NCBI GenBank assembly: GCA_029562045.1
Contig: JAKQWJ010000029.1
Coordinates: 1-7,763, forward strand
Direction: 5' to 3'
DNA: 7,763 nt
Origin: Spirochaetota bacterium
Lineage (GTDB): Bacteria > Spirochaetota > Spirochaetia > DTKZ01
Part shown: positions 1-5,380 of the stretch, in pieces
How the letters are laid out: each line of letters opens with the position of its first letter
How positions within the stretch are numbered: position 1 is the stretch's first letter
Notes under the pieces: generated by a model
The model's input: the letters and a program-made list of their open reading frames with translations, nothing else
Told to the model about the DNA's origin: nothing
Database searches by the model: none
Program-made: the position numbers and the translations under genes

Positions 1-1
1 C

Positions 2-400
2 TTCCCCGACGGGGCCTTCCCCGCGGCGGCGGCGGTGACGGTTTTCGAGTTCGTGGAAGACCCGGAAGCGGCGGTGGGGGAGATCCTGCGGGTCCTCCGC
101 CCCGGAGGGGTTTTCATCGGGGGTTTTCTGAACGCCGCCTCCGCCCAGGCCGCGGCGGTGCGAGCCGCCCGGGAGAGGGCCGCCGCCGGGCTTCTTTCCA
201 CAGAGGAAGAAGGGGACGTTCTCCTCCACGCCCGCTTCAGGACGGAAGGCGAGATCCGCCGTCTCCTCTCCCCCATCGGGCGTCTGGAAATCCGGAGCTG
301 CGTGCATCTGTCCCCGTCCTGGGAGGTCCTGGACGGCACTCCCAGGGCGGCAGGCGCGGAGCCGGCCTTTTTCGCCGTCCTGGCGCGCAAGGAGGGGTGA
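2..400 (+). CDS. Class I SAM-dependent methyltransferase, C-terminal part (5' end outside window)
   Basis: The reading frame is open from base 2, so the gene starts upstream of the window; 132 residues are visible. The visible start, FPDGAFPAAAAVTVFEFVED, matches the segment around motifs II and III of Methyltransf_11-type enzymes, where the usual form is 'LPFPDxxFDxV...LxFVxDP'. It is followed by EILRVLRPGG, the typical 'R/K-V-L-K/R-P-G-G' turn before strand 5. The glycine-rich SAM-binding motif I must lie upstream and cannot be checked. The C-terminal part (residues about 60-132) is a generic beta-strand tail ending AFFAVLARKEG. These enzymes transfer a methyl group from S-adenosylmethionine; the substrate (small molecule, quinone, lipid or other) cannot be told from this part. 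The downstream gene begins 2 bases after the stop codon, so the two are probably cotranscribed. Family confidence is high; specificity is unknown. Confidence 0.85.
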   Translation, partial: FPDGAFPAAAAVTVFEFVEDPEAAVGEILRVLRPGGVFIGGFLNAASAQAAAVRAARERAAAGLLSTEEEGDVLLHARFRTEGEIRRLLSPIGRLEIRSCVHLSPSWEVLDGTPRAAGAEPAFFAVLARKEG

Positions 401-402
401 TC

Positions 403-645
403 ATGGAAATATCGGTGGAAATAAGCTACTATCCCCTGGCCCCGGGCTACGGGAAAACGGTGGGCCGGTTCCTCCGGCGCCTTCAGGCCCGGGAGGAGGT
501 CCGCCTCGTCCCCGGCGGGATGAGCTCCATCATCGTGGGGGACTACGAAAAGGTTTTTCAGGTCCTCCGGGAGGAGATCCTGCCCTTCATGGAGGAACAC
601 CCCTCGGTCTTCATTCTGAAGATGGCCAACTCCTGTCCCGTGTGA
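403..645 (+). CDS. Small thiamine-binding protein of the YkoF/MTH1187 superfamily
   Basis: This 80-residue protein reads as a single ferredoxin-like (beta-alpha-beta) domain. Landmarks of the thiamine/HMP-binding YkoF-MTH1187 superfamily are visible: an N-terminal strand with a Y-P-L element (VEISYYPLAPGYG), the central turn GGMSSIIVGDYEKVF, and a C-terminal strand ending in NSCPV, comparable to the usual 'NACP/NSCP' end. Known members bind thiamine or hydroxymethylpyrimidine as soluble oligomers and are often linked to thiamine transport, but no transporter gene is visible here. I chose ATG at 403 because AAGGAGG at 389-395 lies 7 bases before it. An in-frame GTG at 397 overlaps the end of that site and is less likely. 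The Shine-Dalgarno sequence lies inside the end of the methyltransferase gene, so the pair is probably one operon. The last 35 bases overlap the convergent channel gene. The family call comes from motif recall. Confidence 0.75.
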   Translation: MEISVEISYYPLAPGYGKTVGRFLRRLQAREEVRLVPGGMSSIIVGDYEKVFQVLREEILPFMEEHPSVFILKMANSCPV

Positions 646-1432
646 CGCCGCTGTAAAAATAGTCCGGCACCATGTTCCGCCGCCGCAGCTCCGTCTTGAG
701 CCTCTCGGTGACGTCCGCGGTCAGACGGGACTCGTGCCGGTGGTCATAGACGTTGGCCTTGATGTTGAGCCGCAGGGCGGACAGACCGGAGGAGAAATGG
801 TCTTCCGTCGTGACCGATACCGGCCGCTTCAGGTACGCGAAGGGGGAAGACCAGACCACCTCCCGGGCCAGGCGCCGCAGCCCCGCCGGGTCCAGGTCGC
901 CGGGGACGACGATCTGGATGACCACCAGGCAGTCCAGAGCGCCGATGTTGGAATTGGAGATGGCGGTCTGGGAAAAAACCTTGGACGGGATGGTTATCAG
1001 CGACCCGTCGCCCGCGACTATGCGGACTCTCAGCAGCCCGATGTCGGTGACCTCGCCGTAATGGTTTCCGGTTCTGATTTTGTCTCCGATGTTGAAAGGC
1101 CGGCTGAAAAGGATGACCAGGCCGCCGAACACGTTGGCCAGGATGTCCTGCACCGCGAATCCCACCGCCACCCCGGCGGACACGCCCAGGGCGATCATGG
1201 TGTCCGCGGTGATCCGCAGAACGCCGAACACCACATAGAGGGCGGAGGCGATGTACAGCAGGATTTTGACCAGCGGGACGATGTTCTTTATGACTATCCT
1301 TTTGGTGGCGTACCGCTCCGCGGCCTTGTTCATGACCCCCCCGAGAAGGCGGGCCAGCCCGTAGGTCGCCACCAGAACCAGTACCACCATGATGATGCGG
1401 TTGGATGAAATATTGCTCATCACCGTTTCCAT
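611..1432 (-). CDS. MscS-family mechanosensitive ion channel
   Basis: This 273-residue membrane protein is close in size to E. coli MscS (286 residues). Helix 1 spans about residues 12-31, helix 2 about 49-71, and the pore-lining third helix about 78-111. The third helix has the family's small-residue pattern, ALGVSAGVAVGFAVQDILAN, followed by VFGGLVILFSRPFNIGD, which matches the MscS 'G-x-A-x-Q...N...G......RPF..GD' signature. The beta domain follows (about 112-165), with IPSKVFSQTAISN in place of the usual 'IPN...N.' strand, and then the C-terminal alpha/beta vestibule to about residue 258. Such channels open under membrane tension and release solutes on osmotic downshock; some family members are ligand-gated. 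The ATG is preceded by GAGGCGGA just downstream of the ATPase stop, only 9 bases away, which makes this the last gene of a four-gene minus-strand operon. Its 3' end runs 35 bases into the convergent thiamine-binding gene. Confidence 0.92.
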   Translation of the reverse strand: METVMSNISSNRIIMVVLVLVATYGLARLLGGVMNKAAERYATKRIVIKNIVPLVKILLYIASALYVVFGVLRITADTMIALGVSAGVAVGFAVQDILANVFGGLVILFSRPFNIGDKIRTGNHYGEVTDIGLLRVRIVAGDGSLITIPSKVFSQTAISNSNIGALDCLVVIQIVVPGDLDPAGLRRLAREVVWSSPFAYLKRPVSVTTEDHFSSGLSALRLNIKANVYDHRHESRLTADVTERLKTELRRRNMVPDYFYSGVTRDRSWPSSE

Positions 1433-1441
1433 GAGTCCGCC

Positions 1442-3235
1442 TCAACCGAAGAGGTTTTTCCGGTGCAGCGCATCGTACACCGGCTTGTAGACCAGGGGAT
1501 TGACGCGGAAAACTCCCGCCTCCTCCGCCACCACGCCGCACTCCCGGAGGACCCCCAGCCTCAGGCGGACCTGGTTTTCTTCCGCCAGGAGCAGTCCCGC
1601 CAACTCCCCGGGGGCGAGACTTTTATGGATGTACAGGGTCTGCAGAATCAACAGATCCTCCAGCGGAAAATCGCGGACCCCCGCCGCGTCGAACAGAGGC
1701 TTGACCGGAAGACGGACAAGGGCGGTGGATCCGGAGACGCCGGAAACAGCGTGGGCGAAATGCCGGTTGAGGAACATGAAACCGGACCCGCCCTTCTCCG
1801 TCAGGGACGCGAAAAACTGACGCTTCAGGAAGGGGCCGATACCCGCATCCGTCAGAGCGTGGCGCCTCTTCATTCCCTGGACTTTTTTATAGGTGGCGCG
1901 GTCCGGAATGACCTTGTAGCTGTAACCGGCGTCGGAAAGCTTTTTGTCGTAGATGCGCGCCAGCTCCGCCGCGTCCAGTCTGTCCATGTCGATTCTCAGC
2001 GGAAAACAGGAGTACACCGGATACAGATTTTCCAGGAACTGAAGGAAGGGCCTCCCGCAGGCGCAGACCCACATGACGGATCCCCCGGTCCTCTGGGCCG
2101 CCACGAGGAGTTTTTCGATGACGTCGAAGCCTCCGGGGGTCCGGAGGAAAAGATGCTCCAGGTTGTCCACCACGATCATCTCGGGAGACCCGGCCTCTCC
2201 GGCGTCCGCTTCCGCCATGGCCGGAAGAAATGAAAGATCCGGTTCGCCGTCCCCCCGTCGGCCCTGACCGTCCGCGTCCCGGCTGCCCGGTTCGCCGTCC
2301 CCCCGGAACCCCGGGCCGTCCCCTTCGCGGCGGACCGGATCGAGGCGCCGCACCCTCCCCGGAAAGGTCTCGGCGATATGGGAGAGCAGGGATGTTTTTC
2401 CTGAGCCGCCGTCGCCGGAGATAATGAGGTTCGCCGGGGCTCCGGCGGCCCGGCGCTTCAGCGCGTCCTCCACAACGGCGAGCCAGTCGGCCGGGAGATG
2501 GGGCCTGCCGATGTCCGCCGAATCGATGGCCGCCGCCAGGGCGGCGGGGAGGTCCGCCTCGGGCCCGTCCCTCCCTTCCCTCATCAGTCCGGCGATATCC
2601 TTCCAGACCGCCCCCCCGCCGAAGCGCAGGAAAAACCGGCCCAGGCGTCCGGTGAGGGGCTCGAGGAAGGAGGAAACGGCGGCGGCGGTCCGGGCGGCGT
2701 TTTCCCGGATCCGGTCCCGATCGAAGAACTCCGGCCGACCCTGCAGCCGGCCCCAGATCCGGTCCAGAAGGGCCACGGAGACGTCCACGAAGGCCCGCTC
2801 CAGGGCATCCCGGATCCGCCGCGGCCAGGCGGAAAAAAGCTCCCGTCTCAGGGAACCCACAAAACGCTCCGCCCCTCCTTCGATTTTCTTCCCGATGGCG
2901 GCGGAGGCCCGGCGGAACCGGCGGATGAAACGGCGGACGTTCCTCACCGCCGCCAGCAGCAGAAAAACGCCCAGCGCTCCCCCGGCGACCGCCAGAAGGA
3001 GGCGGCCTTCCTGCTCGATGAACCGGAGGAGGCGCCCGGAGACCCTCGCCTCCGCGGCGGCCGCCAGGGCGTCCAGAAAAGCCGTCACCACCGCGGCGGC
3101 GGACTCGACCCGGGCCAGGCTCTCCCCGATGGCTGACTCGGCCGTTCGGACCGCTTCGCCCAGTCTTTCCTCCAGGAGGCCGACTGCCCGGACAAGGATC
3201 GCCGCGGCGGCTTTGGGAAAACGAAGCAGGTTCAT
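1442..3235 (-). CDS. Membrane-anchored P-loop (AAA/STAND-like) ATPase with C-terminal winged helix
   Basis: This 597-residue protein has four visible parts. Residues 1-75 are an Ala/Glu/Arg-rich amphipathic, probably helical region. A single membrane helix lies at about 79-97 (LLLAVAGGALGVFLLLAAV), followed by a strongly basic stretch (RRFIRRFRRA). Residues 110-260 form a helical cytoplasmic linker. The NTPase domain has a Walker A motif GDGGSGKT at 274-281 (Lys280) and a Walker B motif MIVVDNLEHLF at 353-363 (Asp357). Residues 522-597 (LEDLLILQTLYIHKSLAPGE onward) read as a winged helix-turn-helix. The domain order resembles ORC/STAND-type regulators tethered to the inner membrane. An acidic Gly/Asp/Arg repeat insert lies at about 304-333, between the Walker motifs. 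The start ATG overlaps the stop of the zinc-ribbon gene (ATGA), so translation is probably coupled, and the MscS gene begins 9 bases after the stop. Neither ligand nor output is known; a link to the channel is inferred from operon structure. Confidence 0.8.
   Translation of the reverse strand: MNLLRFPKAAAAILVRAVGLLEERLGEAVRTAESAIGESLARVESAAAVVTAFLDALAAAAEARVSGRLLRFIEQEGRLLLAVAGGALGVFLLLAAVRNVRRFIRRFRRASAAIGKKIEGGAERFVGSLRRELFSAWPRRIRDALERAFVDVSVALLDRIWGRLQGRPEFFDRDRIRENAARTAAAVSSFLEPLTGRLGRFFLRFGGGAVWKDIAGLMREGRDGPEADLPAALAAAIDSADIGRPHLPADWLAVVEDALKRRAAGAPANLIISGDGGSGKTSLLSHIAETFPGRVRRLDPVRREGDGPGFRGDGEPGSRDADGQGRRGDGEPDLSFLPAMAEADAGEAGSPEMIVVDNLEHLFLRTPGGFDVIEKLLVAAQRTGGSVMWVCACGRPFLQFLENLYPVYSCFPLRIDMDRLDAAELARIYDKKLSDAGYSYKVIPDRATYKKVQGMKRRHALTDAGIGPFLKRQFFASLTEKGGSGFMFLNRHFAHAVSGVSGSTALVRLPVKPLFDAAGVRDFPLEDLLILQTLYIHKSLAPGELAGLLLAEENQVRLRLGVLRECGVVAEEAGVFRVNPLVYKPVYDALHRKNLFG
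2239..2305 (-). repeat. Direct repeat inside the ATPase gene coding an acidic GDGEP insert
   Basis: An identical 19-base word occurs at 2239-2257 and again at 2287-2305, an offset of 48 bases (exactly 16 codons). On the coding (minus) strand it encodes R-G-D-G-E-P twice (residues 311-316 and 327-332), inside a Gly/Asp/Arg/Pro-rich stretch of about 30 residues between Walker A and Walker B. A related GDGPG lies just before it. The in-frame spacing points to tandem duplication with later drift, giving a probably disordered surface loop. Confidence 0.75.
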
Positions 3236-3714
3236 AAATCCTGGTTCAGCGCGGCGGCCTTCACCTTCCTCAGCAACGAGGGGGAGAGTTTTTTATGAAA
3301 CTGATCGATCTCCTCTACGCGGCGGAAGATTTCGAGGTACTCCTCCCCCTGATTCGGCAGGATGGTGCTCCAGAGCGTGGAGGCGCATTGGGGACAGGCC
3401 CCCTTTTCGAGGAAAGACCAGAAGCTGTTGGCGGTGCCGCAGGCGGGGCAGGTGAGTTCCCTGCTCATCCCGGCCTCCCGGGCTTCATACTCCCGGGTCT
3501 GCATCGTCTCGTATTCCCGCACCAGGGCCCGCATTTTCAGCCTCCGCTTCCGGGACGGCAGGACCTTCACCATCAGCACGGCGAACAGGATCAGGGAGAT
3601 GAGCCCTCCCGCCGCCCATGGGGCATAGAGGCGGGGGGGAACGAAGAATATGGTGAGACTGTAGAGGCAGAGAAAAAGCGTCAGATACAGAAGAACTTTC
3701 AGAGTTTTTACCAT
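3232..3714 (-). CDS. Two-helix membrane protein with cytoplasmic zinc ribbon
   Basis: This is a 160-residue protein I do not recognise by name. Two hydrophobic helices are visible at about residues 5-25 (LKVLLYLTLFLCLYSLTIFF) and 33-51 (WAAGGLISLILFAVLMVKV), followed by a positive cluster (PSRKRRLK) that puts the rest of the protein in the cytoplasm. A charged helix, probably coiled coil, spans about 60-85. Two CxxC pairs follow: C89-P-A-C92 and C107-P-Q-C110, spaced by 14 residues, the classic layout of a zinc-ribbon knuckle pair. The C-terminal 40 residues are helical and charged. Zinc ribbons commonly mediate protein or nucleic-acid contacts. The gene overlaps the ATPase gene by 4 bases (ATGA) and follows the four-helix protein gene by 26 bases. 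The ATG has GGGAG 8 bases upstream. The coupling suggests that this protein and the ATPase are made together and may form a membrane complex. Confidence 0.75.
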   Translation of the reverse strand: MVKTLKVLLYLTLFLCLYSLTIFFVPPRLYAPWAAGGLISLILFAVLMVKVLPSRKRRLKMRALVREYETMQTREYEAREAGMSRELTCPACGTANSFWSFLEKGACPQCASTLWSTILPNQGEEYLEIFRRVEEIDQFHKKLSPSLLRKVKAAALNQDL

Positions 3715-3740
3715 GATTCAACTCCCGTCCGCTTGAGGTT

Positions 3741-4145
3741 TTACAGAAACAGGATCCCCGAGGCAAGCCCGTGCAGGAATCCCGTCGCCAGACTGATTCC
3801 CCCCAGGGGAATCTGCAGATTGTTCAGAATCATCCCCGCTTTTTCCAGTCTGTCCCCGGTTCCGGATACCCGGAGTCTTCCCATGGCCAGGACCAGGGAG
3901 TCCGCCAGAAGCACCGCCAGAGGCAGAAGGTCGCTGAAAAAAACGACATTCCCCTTGGGGTAAAAAAACAGACCCAGGGCGAGGATGAAGCCCGCGACGC
4001 CCGCAGGGAGACGGGCCGCTCCTCCGAAGAAATAGGTCTTGATGATGTCGTAGTCTTCCTTGTTTTTGACCAGAACGGGAAGCAGAAAGGCGAAGCCGGT
4101 GAAAACCAGGTACATGGCCGACATGGCGAGAAGCGCATCCTTCAT
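3741..4145 (-). CDS. Small four-helix integral membrane protein, function unknown
   Basis: The protein is about 134 residues from the ATG at 4145 and I do not recognise the family. Numbered from that Met, four hydrophobic segments are visible at about 3-26 (ALLAMSAMYLVFTGFAFLLP), 44-62 (AGVAGFILALGLFFYP), 67-88 (FFSDLLPLAVLLADSLVLAM) and 113-133 (PLGGISLATGFLHGLASGI). Short charged loops separate them (KNKEDYD; GRLRVSGTGDRLEK). No catalytic or metal-binding motif stands out. The start is uncertain: in-frame alternatives are ATG at 4154 and TTG at 4181. None has a good Shine-Dalgarno site, though a weak GAGGGG lies 10 bases before the TTG. I chose 4145 because a good promoter-like element (-35 at 4181-4176, -10 at 4158-4153) would put the RNA start at or next to this ATG, giving a leaderless message. 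It is the first gene of the minus-strand operon. Confidence 0.65.
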   Translation of the reverse strand: MKDALLAMSAMYLVFTGFAFLLPVLVKNKEDYDIIKTYFFGGAARLPAGVAGFILALGLFFYPKGNVVFFSDLLPLAVLLADSLVLAMGRLRVSGTGDRLEKAGMILNNLQIPLGGISLATGFLHGLASGILFL

Positions 4146-4152
4146 GGGCCGC

Positions 4153-4181
4153 ATATTAGCCGAGGAAAAACGGAATGGCAA
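4153..4181 (-). promoter_or_regulatory. Probable sigma70-type promoter of the membrane operon
   Basis: On the minus strand TTGCCA (4181-4176, 5 of 6 to consensus) is followed after exactly 17 bases by TAATAT (4158-4153, 4 of 6). The expected RNA start is at about 4146-4145, which coincides with an in-frame ATG at 4145-4143. The next three genes lack intergenic space for promoters of their own, so this would drive all four. The call rests on consensus match and spacing only. Confidence 0.5.
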
Positions 4182-4185
4182 GATG

Positions 4186-4203
4186 AAAAAACCCCTCGGG
4201 TTT
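4186..4203 (-). terminator. Terminator-like hairpin upstream of the membrane operon promoter
   Basis: Read on the minus strand, AAACCC (4203-4198) pairs with GGGTTT (4194-4189) around a 3-base loop, and the stem runs into six T residues (4191-4186). This is a small intrinsic terminator shape. A second, wider pairing with CCCGGGGTTT at 4219-4228 is also possible. The stem is only 6 bp, so efficiency is doubtful. No minus-strand gene ends here; its position suggests it would stop antisense RNA arriving from the right before it enters the operon. Confidence 0.4.
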
Positions 4204-4226
4204 CGCCGCTTCTTTCCTCCCGGGGT

Positions 4227-4255
4227 TTGATTCCGCGGCCTTTCTTCCCTATATT
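4227..4255 (+). promoter_or_regulatory. Probable sigma70-type promoter of the dehydrogenase gene
   Basis: TTGATT (4227-4232, 4 of 6) and TATATT (4250-4255, 5 of 6) are separated by exactly 17 bases, in a locally AT-rich patch that stands out from the GC-rich surroundings. The expected RNA start at about 4259-4262 gives a 5' leader of about 60 bases before the ATG at 4320. No operator or riboswitch fold is evident in the leader. Confidence 0.55.
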
Positions 4256-4307
4256 TTAACCCGGGCCGTCATTCCGGAGACGGAAGCGGCGAAGACGACG
4301 AGGCAGT

Positions 4308-4314
4308 GAGGAGG
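4308..4314 (+). promoter_or_regulatory. Ribosome binding site fixing the dehydrogenase start
   Basis: GAGGAGG at 4308-4314 is nearly a perfect Shine-Dalgarno match. It lies 5 bases before the ATG at 4320 and overlaps the alternative in-frame GTG at 4314, which decides the start in favour of 4320. Confidence 0.75.
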
Positions 4315-4319
4315 TGCGC

Positions 4320-5309
4320 ATGAACCCTGTGACGTGGGGAGTCCTTTCGGTTTCGAAACATTACGCCCTGCGGGTGCATCCGGCGCTCCGGGAGGGGGGC
4401 TTCGCCCATGTCCTGGCCCTGGCCTCCCGGTCCGGGGAAAAGGCCCGGGAAGCGGCGGAGCGGCTGGGGATTCCCCGGGCCTACGGGTCCTACGAGGATA
4501 TGCTCCGGGACCCGGACATCGAGGCGGTCTACCTTCCGCTGCCCAACCACCTGCACGCCCCGTGGATCAGAAAGGCCGCCGACGCGGGAAAGCATGTTCT
4601 CTGTGAAAAACCCTTCACCATGAACGCCCAAGAGGCCGCCGACGCGGCATCCCATGCCCGGGAACGGGGGGTCCTTCTGATGGAGGCCTTCATGTACCGC
4701 TTCCACCCCCAGTGGCGGCGGGTGAAGGAAATCATCGTCAACGGCGAAATAGGCGGGATCCGCGCCATCAGTTTCCAGCAGTTCTACTCCAACCGGGACC
4801 CCCGGAACATCCGCAACAGGACGGAAACCGGGGGCGGGGCCCTCTACGACATCGGAAGCTACGCGGTCTCGGTTTCCCGCTTCCTCATGGGGGCCGAACC
4901 GAAACGGGTGGTGGCGCTGGTGAGCCGGGACCCGGACTTCGGGACCGACACCCTCTCGTCGGGGATCCTGGATTTCGGCCGGGCCCGGGCCCTCTTCACC
5001 GTGGGAACGGCGGACTGGCCGGGCCAGCGGGTGGAGGTCCGGGGAACCGAGGGGGAAATCGTTCTGGATCTCCCGGTGAACATGTTCGCCGATGTCCCCG
5101 CCCGGGTGGAGGTGAAGACCCGGATCGCCTCCCGGGTCCTCTCCCTGGGGCCGGCGGACCAGTACGGGCTGATGTTCCGGGCCTTCGGCGAGGCGGTCCG
5201 GGCGGGAAAGCCGGCCCCCACTCCCCCAGAGGACGGGGTGGCGAACATGAGGGCACTGGACGCTCTCTTCGCCTCGGAGACGTCCGGCGGCTGGGTGGAG
5301 GTGGGCTGA
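4320..5309 (+). CDS. Gfo/Idh/MocA-family NAD(P)-dependent oxidoreductase
   Basis: At 329 residues this is a normal length for the family. The N-terminal Rossmann domain begins VTWGVLSVSKHYALRVHPAL. The family landmarks follow: LPLPNHLHAPW at 72-82, then EKP at 96-98 with the conserved catalytic Lys97, and MEAFMYRFHPQW at 121-132. The C-terminal alpha/beta domain holds GGGALYDIGSYAVSVSRFLM (171-190), with the substrate-pocket Asp177 and Tyr181. The combination 'EAFMYRFHPQ' and 'GGGALYDIGSY' is typical of the subgroup containing NADP-dependent D-xylose 1-dehydrogenase and dimeric dihydrodiol dehydrogenase, so a soluble sugar or diol dehydrogenase is likely. The substrate is not determined. The nucleotide-binding loop lacks the usual GxGxxA/G pattern: it reads G-V-L-S-V-S after the first strand. 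The gene has its own promoter and is divergent from the membrane operon. Part of its 3' end is duplicated just downstream. Confidence 0.9.
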   Translation: MNPVTWGVLSVSKHYALRVHPALREGGFAHVLALASRSGEKAREAAERLGIPRAYGSYEDMLRDPDIEAVYLPLPNHLHAPWIRKAADAGKHVLCEKPFTMNAQEAADAASHARERGVLLMEAFMYRFHPQWRRVKEIIVNGEIGGIRAISFQQFYSNRDPRNIRNRTETGGGALYDIGSYAVSVSRFLMGAEPKRVVALVSRDPDFGTDTLSSGILDFGRARALFTVGTADWPGQRVEVRGTEGEIVLDLPVNMFADVPARVEVKTRIASRVLSLGPADQYGLMFRAFGEAVRAGKPAPTPPEDGVANMRALDALFASETSGGWVEVG

Positions 5310-5380
5310 GGGGCAGGGGCCGCTCAAGGCCCGGCCGGCTGAGAGACGTCCGGCGGCTTGATGGGGGTGGGCTGAGGGGC
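5277..5380 (+). repeat. Direct repeat: partial copy of the dehydrogenase gene's 3' end
   Basis: Bases 5277-5314 (the last codons, the stop and 5 bases beyond) recur at 5343-5380, with 35 of 38 positions identical by manual alignment. The offset is 66 bases, a multiple of three. The second copy even retains the TGA stop (5373-5375) in the same frame, but an extra TGA at 5340-5342 and the real stop at 5307 show that it is not read through. It looks like a local duplication that left a pseudo-tail in the spacer. Confidence 0.8.

Noticed and set aside
744..1541. Minus-strand frame overlapping the MscS gene, Gly/His/Arg-rich
   Set aside because: It is a frame shadow; the MscS frame carries the conserved pore helix and beta-domain motifs.
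2424..3455. Plus-strand open frame of 343 codons opposite the ATPase gene
   Set aside because: The product is Arg/Ser/Ala-rich with no recognisable motif. The minus strand there has membrane helix, Walker motif and operon-coupling evidence.
4269..5327. Minus-strand open frame of 352 codons opposite the dehydrogenase gene
   Set aside because: It is antisense to a well-supported family member, its product has low-complexity Pro/Gly/His composition, and it would cover the dehydrogenase promoter leader.
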